DNA of 64,000 nucleotides from Microbacterium flavum. Its GTDB lineage: Bacteria > Actinomycetota > Actinomycetes > Actinomycetales > Microbacteriaceae. Shown here piece by piece: positions 35,896 through 44,420 of this stretch. Location: positions 1 to 64,000 of the forward strand of contig NZ_JAFLHG010000003.1 of assembly GCF_018717645.1 (NCBI RefSeq). The letters run 5' to 3'. Made by a program: the position numbers and the translations under genes. Each line of letters begins with the position of its first letter. Position 1 is the first letter of the stretch. Below the pieces are notes generated by a model that had not been told where the DNA came from, searched no databases, and worked only from the letters and a program-made list of their open reading frames with translations.

Positions 35896-36785
35896 CCGCC
35901 GCCACGGCGCCCGCCGTCCGCACCTTCGACGCCATCGGCACGCGGTGGCGGATCGACACGGCCGAGGAGCTCCCCCCGCGCATCGCGGCCGAGGTGGATG
36001 CCGCCATCGCCAGGTTCGACGCGGACTGGTCGCGCTTCCGCGGCGATTCCCTCGTGAGCCTGCTCGCCGCGGGCGACGCGGGCGCGGCGCCGGCCCCGCC
36101 CGACGCCGCGGCGATGCTCGACCTGTACGCGGAGCTCTCGGACGCCACGGCGGGCGCCGTGAACCCCCTCGTCGGCGGCGCGCTCGTCCGCCGCGGATAC
36201 GACGCGGACCTCTCGCTCGTCGATCGCGGGGCGGAGGCCGCGCCGGTCGACTGGCGGGATCTGCTGCGCTGGTCGGACGGGATCCTCCGCCTCGCAGCTC
36301 CGGCGACGATCGACGTCGGAGCGCTCGGCAAGGGCCGGCTCGTGGATCTCGTCGCGGAGGTGGTGGCAGCGGCATCCGGCCCGGAGGCGCCCGTCGTCGT
36401 CGACGCGAGCGGGGACATCCTCGTCCGCGGGACGACGGAGCGCATCGCGCTCGAGCATCCCTACGACCCGCGCCGGGCGATCGGCGTCTGGGAGGTGGAC
36501 GGCGGAGCCCTGTGCGCCTCCGCCGTGAACCGTCGCGCGTGGGCGGGGATCGGCGGAGAGGGCCTGCACCACGTCCTCGACGCGCGGACGGGCGAGCCCG
36601 TGCGCGAGATCGCAGCGACCTGGGCGCGCGGGGACGACGCGATGACCGCCGATGCGGCGGCGACCGCGCTGTTCTTCGCGGGCGGTGACGCCTTCGCGCA
36701 TGCGCACGGCGTGCAGTGGGTGCGGATGGCGACCGACGGGCGCGTCGAGTGGTCCCACGGATGTACGGCAGAGTTGTTCACGTGA
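35892..36785 (+). CDS. apbE: FAD:protein FMN transferase (ApbE family)
   Basis: Transfers FMN from FAD to a Ser/Thr of a target protein. It has 297 residues from GTG 35892 (overlapping the lipoprotein stop). Family motifs are FDAIGTRWRID at the N-terminus, IDVGALGKGRLVDLVAEVV, VVVDASGDILVRG, and GDDAMTADAAATALFFAGG with the Mg-binding Asp/Thr. No signal peptide or lipobox is visible, so it is predicted cytosolic, while its evident substrate is exported; this is unusual among Gram-positive ApbE proteins. It is adjacent to both its substrate and the membrane partner. Confidence 0.93.
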   Translation: MTAATAPAVRTFDAIGTRWRIDTAEELPPRIAAEVDAAIARFDADWSRFRGDSLVSLLAAGDAGAAPAPPDAAAMLDLYAELSDATAGAVNPLVGGALVRRGYDADLSLVDRGAEAAPVDWRDLLRWSDGILRLAAPATIDVGALGKGRLVDLVAEVVAAASGPEAPVVVDASGDILVRGTTERIALEHPYDPRRAIGVWEVDGGALCASAVNRRAWAGIGGEGLHHVLDARTGEPVREIAATWARGDDAMTADAAATALFFAGGDAFAHAHGVQWVRMATDGRVEWSHGCTAELFT

Positions 36786-38335
36786 TGACCTCGCTGACCG
36801 CCCTCTGGAACCGCACGTTCGCCGTCCTCGGCCGGGTGTCGATGTACCGGCTCGTGGTCTTCGCCCTCGCCGCGCTGGCCCTCATCGCCTTCGTCCTGTC
36901 GTTCTTCGGCGTCCTCGCGCCCTCGCCGCTCGAACTCGTCGCCGCCTGGGCCGTGCTCGGAGCGGCCTGCGCCGGGACGGATGCCGTCGCGCACCGCCTG
37001 CTCGGCAAGGCCTGGCGGTGGGAGTCGTCGCTGATCACGGCGCTGATCCTCCTCTTCGTGCTGCGGCCGACCCTCGAGCCGCTCGGCCTCGTGGGGCTGT
37101 TCGTCGCGGGGGTGCTGGCCTCGGCATCCAAGTACCTCCTCGCCTGGCAGGGGCGTCACATCTTCAATCCCGCGGCCGTCGGTGCCGCCGTGCTCACGGT
37201 GCTGAGCATCTGGCTGCCGGACCTCGGATCCTCATCCTGGTGGGTCGGGTCGCCGTATCTCGCGGCGCCGGTGATCCTCCTCGGTCTTCTCGTCCTTCTC
37301 CGCACGGAGAAGGTGCGGATCATCACCCTCTTCCTCGTCGTCGCGGTCGCCGTCGCGGTCGTGCGCACCTCGGTGCAGTTCTCGCAGGTCGGGCTCCCGT
37401 TCGAGGCGGGCACGGTGTTCTGGCAGCTGCTGTGGTCTTCGCCCTTCCTCTTCCTCGGCGCGTTCATGCTGTCCGAGCCGCTGACGCTTCCGCCGCGGCG
37501 CTGGCAGCAGTTCGCCGTCGCCGGGCTCGTCGGCATCCTCGCCGGGTGGCCGATCGACCTCGGCGTGATCAGCCTCGGCCAGGAGCGCGCGCTGCTCGTC
37601 GGGAACCTCCTCGCGTTCGCCTTCACCGTGCGCACCGCCGTGCGGCTGCGATTCGTCCGGCGCGACGTCCTGACGCCCACGGTGCGGGAACTGGTCTTCC
37701 GCGCGCGGGGCCGGTTCCGCTTCGCGTCCGGTCAGTACCTCGAGCTCGAGGTGCCGCACGCCCACGCCGATGCGCGCGGCACGCGACGCGAGTTCTCGAT
37801 CGTCTCGGCACCCGAGGAGCTGCCCGAGGTCCGGATCGCGCTGCGCGAGGGCTCGCAGTCCAGCTACAAGAAGGCGCTCGCACTCGTCGAGCCGGGGGAG
37901 GACCTCGCCGTCACCGGTGTCTGGGGCGACTTCGTGCTGCCTGCGCGGGTGTCCGCGCCCGTCCTGATGGTGGCCGCCGGGATCGGGGTCACGCCGTTCG
38001 TCTCGCAGCTGCGGCACCTCCGTCTCTCCGGCGAGGACCGCGACGTGGTCTTCGTCTACGTCGCCTCGGGCGCGGAGGAGCTCGCCTTCCGCGAGGATCT
38101 CGAAGCAGCCGGCATCCCGGTCATCGTCTTCACGCGCAACGAGCCCGCATCACTCCCGCCGCACTGGCGGTGGGCACGCGGCGTGCGTCTGGACGCCGAC
38201 GGGCTCCTGCAGGTGGTGCCGGACATCGGTGCACGCCACGCGTACATTTCGGGCCCCGCCGGCCTCATCGCCGACCTGGCGCCCGCCCTCGAGAAGGCGC
38301 GCTCGATCACGACCGACGCGTTCTCCGGGTACTGA
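36785..38335 (+). CDS. NqrB/RnfD-like membrane domain fused to ferredoxin-NAD(P)+ reductase domain
   Basis: 516-residue protein that should move electrons from NAD(P)H across the membrane. The N-terminal half has about eight to ten membrane helices with GRHIFNPAAVGAAVL, the conserved NqrB/RnfD segment. From about residue 290 a cytosolic FNR-type module follows: FAD motif RREFSIVSA, NAD(P) motif MVAAGIGVTPFVSQLR, and an aromatic C-terminus (FSGY). ATG 36785 overlaps the apbE stop (TGATG). With the flavinylated lipoprotein and ApbE it forms the type of extracytosolic electron-transfer system described for flavinylated proteins. The final electron acceptor is unknown. Confidence 0.9.
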   Translation: MTSLTALWNRTFAVLGRVSMYRLVVFALAALALIAFVLSFFGVLAPSPLELVAAWAVLGAACAGTDAVAHRLLGKAWRWESSLITALILLFVLRPTLEPLGLVGLFVAGVLASASKYLLAWQGRHIFNPAAVGAAVLTVLSIWLPDLGSSSWWVGSPYLAAPVILLGLLVLLRTEKVRIITLFLVVAVAVAVVRTSVQFSQVGLPFEAGTVFWQLLWSSPFLFLGAFMLSEPLTLPPRRWQQFAVAGLVGILAGWPIDLGVISLGQERALLVGNLLAFAFTVRTAVRLRFVRRDVLTPTVRELVFRARGRFRFASGQYLELEVPHAHADARGTRREFSIVSAPEELPEVRIALREGSQSSYKKALALVEPGEDLAVTGVWGDFVLPARVSAPVLMVAAGIGVTPFVSQLRHLRLSGEDRDVVFVYVASGAEELAFREDLEAAGIPVIVFTRNEPASLPPHWRWARGVRLDADGLLQVVPDIGARHAYISGPAGLIADLAPALEKARSITTDAFSGY

Positions 38336-38409
38336 CTCGGCGGGGACGGGACGCGCAGCGCGGGGTCCGGACCCGGAGGCAGCCGCAGCGCGGCTCGGGC
38401 GGACCGGGT

Positions 38410-39936
38410 TCAGGCGGATGCGGGGACCGGCGGCCGGGCGGGGAGCCGAACCTCGAACGCGGTCGCGCCGGGCGCGCTGTCCACGGTGATGGAGCCGCCG
38501 TGCCCGGTGACGATGGCTCGCGCGATCGAGAGGCCGAGACCCGTCCCGCCCGTCTGTCGGGCGCGCGAGGAGTCGGCTCGGGAGAATCGCTCGAACAGCT
38601 CATCGGCGACACGCGGATCGATGCCCGGACCATCGTCGGCGACGCGCACGACGGCAGTGCCGTCCTCCCGGGCGACGGATGCCGTGACCCGCACGCCGGC
38701 GGGCGTGTGCACGCGCGCGTTGGTGAGGAGGTTGGCGATCACCTGGTGCAGACGCGTCCCGTCACCGGCGACGATGACCGGTTCCTCGGGCACGTCGATG
38801 ACCCACTCGTGGTCCGGCCCCGCCGCCTGCGCGTCCGCGACGGCGTCGACGACGACGCGCGTGAGGTCGACGGCGCCGTAGACGAGCTCGGTGCCCTCGT
38901 CGAGCCGCGCGAGGAGGAGGAGGTCTTCGACCAGTCGCGTCATCCGGAGCGAGGCCGCCTGGATCCGCTCGAGTCCCTGTTCGGACTGCGCGGCGCTGGT
39001 CTCCAGCTGCGCTGTCGTGCCGCGCTCCGCGCCCTCGCGCGCCTGCGAGAGGGCGCGGAGCGACAGCTCGGAGTAGCCGCGGATCGCGGCGAGGGGCGTC
39101 CGCAGCTCGTGCGAGGCGTCGGCGACGAAGGCGCGCATCCGCTCCTCGTTGCGCTGGCGGGCCGAGAGGGAGGTGTCCACGTGGTCGAGGAGGGTGTTGA
39201 GGGCCGCGCCGACCGCCCCGATCTCATCGGACGGGTCGGCCTGTTCCGCGGGCACCCGCTCGGTGATGCTGACATCGCCGGAGTCGAGCGGCTGCGCGGC
39301 GACGCGCCCCGCCGTCTCGGCGACCGAGCGCAGCGGACGCAGTGACCGCTGGATGACGAGGGCGACGATCGCGGCGAGCACGAGCAGGCCGCCGACGGTG
39401 ACGAGGGTGACGGTGAGGAGGATCTTGCCGATGGTCTCGTTGACGGTCGAGACCGGGAGACCTGCGGCGATGATGTAGCTGTTGCCGACGGGGGCGGTGT
39501 ACATCCGGTACGTCCCGAGGCCGTCGACGTCGACGGTCGCGAAACGCTCGTACTCGAACGACCCGACGATGTCGCCGACGTCCTCGGTCGACAGCGCCGT
39601 CACGCTCGCATCGTCTGAGAGCGATGCGCCGTCGGTGCCGTTCGCGGACTGCACCACGAGGACGAGCCCGGCCGGCAGGTTGCGGCTCTGCTGGAGGGTG
39701 TCGAGCGCGGTCGAGGTCCCCACGTAGCTGCCCGGCTTCGAGATCAGCTGCAGCCCGGCGCGGTTCGCCGCCTCCCGCACGTCGTTGTCGAGCTGGGTGC
39801 TGAGGAGGCTCCCGAGGATCGCGCCGGTGGCGAGGCCCACGGCCAGCAGGATGAGGGCGACGAAGGAGACGACCGTGACGATGAGCCGCGTCTGCAGCGT
39901 CCAGCGCCGGCGCGGTCGCGACGCCGCCGTCATCAC
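38410..39936 (-). CDS. Two-component sensor histidine kinase
   Basis: Membrane sensor of about 508 residues: TM1 at about 16-46, an extracytoplasmic sensor of about 120 residues, TM2 at about 172-196, HAMP, HisKA with the phospho-acceptor His276 in DASHELRTPLAAIRGY, and HATPase_c with the N-box (VIANLLTNARVHTPAG), DDGPGIDP, and GTGLGLSIARAIV. The gene starts with GTG 39936 or ATG 39933, both overlapping the response-regulator stop, so the pair is coupled. Architecture matches the PrrB/TcrY-like OmpR-associated kinases of actinobacteria. The signal is unknown. Confidence 0.93.
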   Translation of the reverse strand: MMTAASRPRRRWTLQTRLIVTVVSFVALILLAVGLATGAILGSLLSTQLDNDVREAANRAGLQLISKPGSYVGTSTALDTLQQSRNLPAGLVLVVQSANGTDGASLSDDASVTALSTEDVGDIVGSFEYERFATVDVDGLGTYRMYTAPVGNSYIIAAGLPVSTVNETIGKILLTVTLVTVGGLLVLAAIVALVIQRSLRPLRSVAETAGRVAAQPLDSGDVSITERVPAEQADPSDEIGAVGAALNTLLDHVDTSLSARQRNEERMRAFVADASHELRTPLAAIRGYSELSLRALSQAREGAERGTTAQLETSAAQSEQGLERIQAASLRMTRLVEDLLLLARLDEGTELVYGAVDLTRVVVDAVADAQAAGPDHEWVIDVPEEPVIVAGDGTRLHQVIANLLTNARVHTPAGVRVTASVAREDGTAVVRVADDGPGIDPRVADELFERFSRADSSRARQTGGTGLGLSIARAIVTGHGGSITVDSAPGATAFEVRLPARPPVPASA

Positions 39937-40661
39937 TGCGGCGCTTTGATCATGTAGCCCACACCTCGGACGGTGTGGATGAGGGGGTCGCGGCCCGCGT
40001 CGATCTTCTTGCGCAGGTACGAGATGTAGAGCTCCACGACCGACGAGCGCCCCCCGAAGTCGTAGTTCCAGACGCGATCGAGGATCTGGGCCTTCGACAC
40101 GACGCGCCGCTGGTTGCGCATGAGGAAGCGCAGCAGTTCGAATTCCGTCGCCGTCAGCTCGATCTCCGTGCCGGCGCGATCCACCTCGTGTGAGTCCTCG
40201 TTGAGGGTCAGCTCGCCGACGCGCAGGATCGGGTCGGCGCCCCCCGCGGTCGCGCTCCCCGCTCGACGCATGAGCCCTCGCAGACGTGCCACGACCTCTT
40301 CGAGGCTGAAGGGCTTCGTGACGTAGTCGTCGCCGCCGGCGGTCAGACCCGCGACACGATCGCTGACGGCATCCTTCGCGGTGAGGAACAGGACGGGGAC
40401 GTCGTTGCCCGCGTGCCGGAGCCGCTGGAGCACGGCCATCCCGTCGAGGTCCGGCATCATGATGTCGAGGACGAGCGCATCCGGATCGAACTCGCGCGCC
40501 TGGGCGAGGGCGTCGAACCCCGATCCGGCGGTCCGCACCTCCCAGCCCTCCATCCGCAGGGCCATCGACAGCAGGTCGGTGAGCATCTGCTCGTCGTCGA
40601 CGACGAGGACCCGGAGGGCCGAGCCGTCGGGACGTCGCAGAGCCGGGGCGGGGGTAGTCAT
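39933..40661 (-). CDS. OmpR/PhoP-family response regulator
   Basis: 242-residue DNA-binding response regulator. The receiver domain has Asp22-Asp23 and the phosphorylated Asp66 in LVLDIMMPDLDG, Thr in LFLTAKD and the conserved Lys in VTKPFSLEE. The C-terminal winged helix reads ELTATEFELLRFLMRNQRRVVSKAQILDRVW with VVELYISYLRKKID. It is co-transcribed with the histidine kinase downstream. Three CATAG direct repeats at 11-12 bp spacing lie 33-60 nt upstream of its start, a typical layout for this family's own binding sites, so autoregulation is likely. The neighbouring divergent corA gene could be a target. Confidence 0.95.
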   Translation of the reverse strand: MTTPAPALRRPDGSALRVLVVDDEQMLTDLLSMALRMEGWEVRTAGSGFDALAQAREFDPDALVLDIMMPDLDGMAVLQRLRHAGNDVPVLFLTAKDAVSDRVAGLTAGGDDYVTKPFSLEEVVARLRGLMRRAGSATAGGADPILRVGELTLNEDSHEVDRAGTEIELTATEFELLRFLMRNQRRVVSKAQILDRVWNYDFGGRSSVVELYISYLRKKIDAGRDPLIHTVRGVGYMIKAPQ

Positions 40662-40693
40662 GCGTCCATTGTCGTGCGCACGCTGTGGAGCGG

Positions 40694-40721
40694 CTATGCC
40701 TCGAGCTATGCGAAGACTATG
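40694..40721 (-). promoter_or_regulatory. Triple direct repeat, candidate response-regulator binding site
   Basis: CTATG on the plus strand (CATAG on the gene's strand) occurs at 40694, 40706 and 40717, spaced 12 and 11 bp. OmpR/PhoP proteins bind tandem repeats with about 11-bp periodicity as head-to-tail dimers. The site lies between the response-regulator start (40661) and the divergent corA start (40772). Confidence 0.55.
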
Positions 40722-40758
40722 AATCAGCCGACGATCGGCGACGCGCGAGTCCCGGGCC

Positions 40759-40764
40759 TAGGGT
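40759..40764 (+). promoter_or_regulatory. -10 element (TAGGGT) of a probable leaderless corA transcript
   Basis: TAGGGT lies 7 nt before the corA ATG and no ribosome binding site separates them. Confidence 0.5.
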
Positions 40765-40771
40765 GAAAGCC

Positions 40772-41785
40772 ATGGCCGTGCCGCACTGCATCCTCTACCG
40801 AGGCGCCGACGCGCTCCCCGTCGATCAGGATCCGGCGACCGCGCTGGCTCAGGCGCGGGCCGAGGGCGGGATGCTGTGGATCACCCTCGTCGCGCCGACG
40901 CGCGAGGAGGTCGCCGCGCTCGGCAGCGCCCTCGATCTGGCGCCCCTCGGGGTCGCGTCGGCGCTGCGCGACAATCAGCGGTCGAAGCTCGATCACTTCG
41001 GTGACCATCTGTACCTCGCCCTGCAGCCCGCCCAGTACGACGATGCGGCCGAGACGGTCGAATGCCACGAGGTCGACGTGTTCGTCGGCGACGACCTGTT
41101 CGTCACGATCTCGCCCGACGGCGCTGTCGACCTCGGGCAGATGCGGCGGCTCCTGGAGCAGCATCCCGAGATCCTCCGCAAAGGACCGTACGGCGTGCTC
41201 TGGGCGACCCTGGAGTACGTGACCCGCGGATACCGTGGCGTCCTGGATGGCATCGAGCACGACATCGACCAGATCGAGGAGGAGCTGTTCGGCGAGGATG
41301 CCGGCGTCTCACGGCGCATCTTCGCCCTTCAGCGCGAGGTGATCGACCTCCACCACGCGACATCCCCCCTCGAGGACATGCTCGAGCGGCTGCAGCGGAT
41401 CGTGAGCGCGCACCTGCACACCGACGAGGTGCCCGCCTTCCACGAGATCGCCGACCGCGCCCGCTACGTCGACGCGCGCGTCGCCGCGTTCCGCACCACC
41501 CTCGACGCCGCGCTGACGGTGCATGCGACGATCGTCGACCAGCGGCGCAACGACGCGATGCAGCGGATGACCGAGCAGAGCATCCAGCAGAACGATCAGG
41601 TGAAGAAGATCTCGTCCTGGGCTGCGATCGGCTTCGCTCCGACGCTCGTCGCCGGGATCTACGGCATGAACTTCGCCCACATGCCCGAGCTCTCCTGGGT
41701 CTGGGGCTACCCGTTCGCGATCGGCCTGATGGCCGCGGTGAGCGCGGGCCTGTACGTCGTCTTCAAGAAGAACGACTGGCTGTAG
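40772..41785 (+). CDS. corA: Magnesium/cobalt transporter CorA
   Basis: Pentameric Mg2+/Co2+ channel subunit, 337 residues. The large cytosolic N-terminal domain contains LEYVTRGYRGVLDGIEHDID and long helices; the two C-terminal membrane helices are KKISSWAAIGFAPTLVAGIYGMNF and YPFAIGLMAAVSAGLYVVF, with the selectivity motif Y-G-M-N at the end of TM1, and the C-terminus is KKNDWL, basic and typical. ATG 40772 is chosen because the -10 element is at leaderless spacing and the longer frame from 40685 has no ribosome binding site. It is divergent from an OmpR-type regulator. Confidence 0.95.
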   Translation: MAVPHCILYRGADALPVDQDPATALAQARAEGGMLWITLVAPTREEVAALGSALDLAPLGVASALRDNQRSKLDHFGDHLYLALQPAQYDDAAETVECHEVDVFVGDDLFVTISPDGAVDLGQMRRLLEQHPEILRKGPYGVLWATLEYVTRGYRGVLDGIEHDIDQIEEELFGEDAGVSRRIFALQREVIDLHHATSPLEDMLERLQRIVSAHLHTDEVPAFHEIADRARYVDARVAAFRTTLDAALTVHATIVDQRRNDAMQRMTEQSIQQNDQVKKISSWAAIGFAPTLVAGIYGMNFAHMPELSWVWGYPFAIGLMAAVSAGLYVVFKKNDWL

Positions 41786-41812
41786 CCCGCGCCCTCCGGA
41801 GGGGGGCGGGGC
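41786..41812. terminator. GC-rich hairpin between convergent corA and gnd
   Basis: CCCGCGCCC (41786-41794) faces GGGGGCGGG (41802-41810) with one mismatch around the TCCGGAG centre. It fills the 29-nt gap between the corA and gnd stops and probably terminates both. Confidence 0.5.
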
Positions 41813-41814
41813 CG

Positions 41815-43281
41815 TCAGTGCGTGTCTTCGGCCTCGACCTCGGTGCGGTCGCCCGACCACAGCGTGTGGAAGGTGCCCTCCTTGTCGATGCGCTTGTAGG
41901 TGTGCGCGCCGAAGAAGTCACGCTGGCCCTGGATGAGCGCGGCGGGGAGGCGCTTCGCGCGGAGCCCGTCGTAGTAGGCGAGCGAGGAGGAGAACGCGGG
42001 AGCGGGGATCCCGGCGGTGGCCGCCGTTCCGACGATGTGACGCCATGCCTCCTGCGCCCGGCCCAGGGCGTCGACGAAGTAGGGCGCCGTCAGGAGCACC
42101 TGCAGGTCCGGCTCGGCGGCGTAGGCGTCGGCGATGCGGTTGAGGAACTGGGCGCGGATGATGCAGCCCGCGCGCCAGATCTTGCTGATCGCGCCGAGGT
42201 CGATGGTCCAGCCGTACTGGGCGGCGCCCGCGCGGATCTCATCGAAGCCCTGCGAGTAGGCGACGATCTTCGACGCGTAGAGCGCCAAGCGCACCTGCTC
42301 GACGAACGCGTCCGGGTCCTCGACGGTGAACGCGTCCTCGGCGGGGCCGGGAAGGCCGCCCGAGACGGCGCGCTGCTCGCGGTGGCTCGAGAGCGACCGG
42401 GCGAACGTCGCCTCCGCGATGCCGGAGACCGGCACGCCGAGGTCGAGCGCCGTCTGGACCGTCCAGGCGCCGGTGCCCTTGGCGCCGGCGGAGTCGAGGA
42501 TCACGTCCACGAGGGGCTTGCCGGTCGCGGCATCCACCTGGCGGAGGACCTCCGCGGTGATCTCGATCAGGTAGGACTCGAGCTCGCCGGTGTTCCACTC
42601 GGCGAAGATGTCGGCGATCTCCGCGGGGGTCTTCCCCGTGCCGCGCCGGATGAGGTCGTAGGCCTCGGCGATGAGCTGCATGTCGGCGTACTCGATGCCG
42701 TTGTGCACCATCTTCACGAAGTGGCCCGCGCCGTCGTGCCCGACGTGTGTGACGCAGGGCTCGCCGTCGGGGGCGACGGCGGCGATGGAGCGGAGGATCG
42801 GGCCGAGCGTCGTCCACGCCTCGTCCGGGCCGCCGGGCATGAGCGAGGGCCCGTGGAGCGCGCCCTCCTCGCCGCCCGAGACGCCCATGCCGACGAAGTT
42901 GAACCCGCGCTCGCGCACGGCCTTCTCGCGGCGGATGGTGTCGGTGAAGAGGGAGTTGCCGCCGTCGATGATGATGTCGCCGGGCTCGAAGACCTCCATG
43001 AGCGACTCGATCACGGCATCCGTGGGGGCGCCGGCCTTGACCATGATGAGCGCCGTGCGGGGCGTCTGGAGGGCGGCGGCGAACTCCTCGTAGCTGAAGG
43101 TCGCGACGAAGCCCGCCTCGGGGTGCTCGGCGACCAGCTCGTCGGTCTTGGACCGCGAGCGGTTGTAGACGGCGACGGTGTTGCCCTCGCGGGAGGCGAG
43201 GTTGCGCGCGAGGTTGGACCCCATCACGGCGAGTCCGACGACTCCGATGTTGGCAGTGGGCTGGACGTCGGTCTCGGGCAC
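41815..43281 (-). CDS. gnd: 6-phosphogluconate dehydrogenase (decarboxylating)
   Basis: Oxidatively decarboxylates 6-phosphogluconate to ribulose 5-phosphate. The NADP motif is IGVVGLAVMGSNLARNLASREG; substrate and catalytic segments are GMGVSGGEEGALHGPSLMPGG, HVGHDGAGHFVKMVHNGIEY (catalytic Lys) and ILDSAGAKGTGAWTVQTALDLGVP. The long-form dehydrogenase of 488 residues is complete. I place the start at GTG 43281, because AAGGAG at 43288-43293 is ideally spaced; the ATG at 43314 has no such signal and would add 11 residues. It links to the gluconate and idonate genes at 48.6-53.9 kb and follows a paralogous short dehydrogenase. Confidence 0.95.
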   Translation of the reverse strand: MPETDVQPTANIGVVGLAVMGSNLARNLASREGNTVAVYNRSRSKTDELVAEHPEAGFVATFSYEEFAAALQTPRTALIMVKAGAPTDAVIESLMEVFEPGDIIIDGGNSLFTDTIRREKAVRERGFNFVGMGVSGGEEGALHGPSLMPGGPDEAWTTLGPILRSIAAVAPDGEPCVTHVGHDGAGHFVKMVHNGIEYADMQLIAEAYDLIRRGTGKTPAEIADIFAEWNTGELESYLIEITAEVLRQVDAATGKPLVDVILDSAGAKGTGAWTVQTALDLGVPVSGIAEATFARSLSSHREQRAVSGGLPGPAEDAFTVEDPDAFVEQVRLALYASKIVAYSQGFDEIRAGAAQYGWTIDLGAISKIWRAGCIIRAQFLNRIADAYAAEPDLQVLLTAPYFVDALGRAQEAWRHIVGTAATAGIPAPAFSSSLAYYDGLRAKRLPAALIQGQRDFFGAHTYKRIDKEGTFHTLWSGDRTEVEAEDTH

Positions 43282-43310
43282 GGAGAGCTCCTTCGATGCG
43301 GGTCGGGGAT

Positions 43311-44303
43311 TCATGATTCAGCGTAGTCGCCGACACCCTCGCGCGCGCTCGCGTGACGATCGGCGGTGAGACGTCGGGTGACGGACAGGTCGCGATCCCC
43401 GAGCCCGGCATCCACGATCTCGTCGAAGATGCCGCGCAGAGCGGGGAGCAGGGCCGGGTGGATGCCGGTCGCGCTCGCCACGTCGGCGGCGAAGCGGAGG
43501 TCTTTGACCATGTACTTGGCGGCGCCGGACGGGGAGTCGTCGCCGGCGACGAGGCGCTCCTTGCGGCTGGACAGGAGGTTCGAGCCGGCGTACCCGCGGC
43601 CGAGGAGCGTCCACATCGTGTCGAGGTCGATGCCGGAGCGGGCGGCGAGTTCGCTCGCCTCGCCGAGCGCCGTGATGGTCGCGGCCACGACGAGCTGGTT
43701 GCAGGCCTTGGCGACCTCGCCCGCACCGAGCGGACCGAGGTGGACCGGCGTGCCGCACGGCGCGAGCAGCGCGGACGCGCGCGCCGCGGCATCCGCGTCG
43801 CCACCGATCATGATCGAGAGCGTTCCCGCCGTCGCCCCGTCGACGCCGCCCGAGACGGGGCAGTCGACGACCAGGATCCGTCGGTCTCCGCCCGCCCCGT
43901 CGGCGAGGCGCGCGGCGAGATCGCGCACACCGGTGGGGGAGGACGTCGACCCGATCAGCAGCAGCAGATCGCCCCTGCCCGCGAGGAGCCCGTCGGGGCC
44001 CTCGAGCGCGGCGTCGAGCTCGGGGAGGTCGGGAAGCATGACGAGGATCGCGTCGCTCTGCGCCGCCAGTTCGCGGGGAGACGCGGCCCACGTCGCGCCG
44101 GCGGCCACGAGGTCCGGCCGTGGAGAGCGGGCGTGCACGACGAGATCTCCGCGTGCAGCGAGGAGGTTCCGCGCCATCGGCTCGCCCATCGCGCCCAGGC
44201 CGAGGACGCCGAGGCGTTCGGCCGCGTCGGCGGTTCCGTGCGAGCCGGAAAGCGTCTCGGCACCGCGGGCGAGAATGGTCTCATCGTCGAGAGGGGAGCT
44301 CAT
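43311..44303 (-). CDS. NAD(P)-dependent beta-hydroxyacid dehydrogenase (tartronate semialdehyde reductase-like)
   Basis: 330-residue member of the 3-hydroxyisobutyrate/2-hydroxy-3-oxopropionate dehydrogenase family. The N-terminal dinucleotide fold is LGVLGLGAMGEPMARNLLAA; the substrate motif is VDCPVSGGVDGATAGTLSIMIGG; the catalytic Lys is in LGAGEVAKACNQLVVA. Substrate choice (tartronate semialdehyde, hydroxyisobutyrate or another) is open. It is divergent from the D-2-hydroxyacid dehydrogenase gene, and the shared 117-nt promoter region holds two GTTC...GAAC-type dyads. TACACT on its strand (44311-44316) is 7 nt before its ATG, again a leaderless layout. Confidence 0.88.
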   Translation of the reverse strand: MSSPLDDETILARGAETLSGSHGTADAAERLGVLGLGAMGEPMARNLLAARGDLVVHARSPRPDLVAAGATWAASPRELAAQSDAILVMLPDLPELDAALEGPDGLLAGRGDLLLLIGSTSSPTGVRDLAARLADGAGGDRRILVVDCPVSGGVDGATAGTLSIMIGGDADAAARASALLAPCGTPVHLGPLGAGEVAKACNQLVVAATITALGEASELAARSGIDLDTMWTLLGRGYAGSNLLSSRKERLVAGDDSPSGAAKYMVKDLRFAADVASATGIHPALLPALRGIFDEIVDAGLGDRDLSVTRRLTADRHASAREGVGDYAES

Positions 44304-44322
44304 GGCGGACAGTGTAGCGCAC

Positions 44323-44357
44323 GTTCAAAATCAAGAACACTGTTCAACCGGTTGGAC
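44323..44357. promoter_or_regulatory. Two candidate IclR-regulator dyads in a divergent promoter
   Basis: GTTCAAAATCAAGAAC (44323-44338) and GTTCAACCGGTTGGAC (44342-44357) are degenerate versions of the perfect GTTCAA-N4-TTGAAC found at 46389-46404. They sit between -10-like hexamers for both divergent genes (TACACT, minus strand, 44311-44316; TAGACT, plus strand, 44364-44369). Confidence 0.65.
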
Positions 44358-44420
44358 AGTTGCTAGACTGACGCCGACAATCTTCCCCGCATGACCATCC
44401 CACCCAAAGGAGGGCCCCGG

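Noticed and set aside
44391..44420. ATG at 44391 as start of the D-2-hydroxyacid dehydrogenase.
   Set aside because: AAAGGAGG lies inside this stretch at the right distance from ATG 44421.
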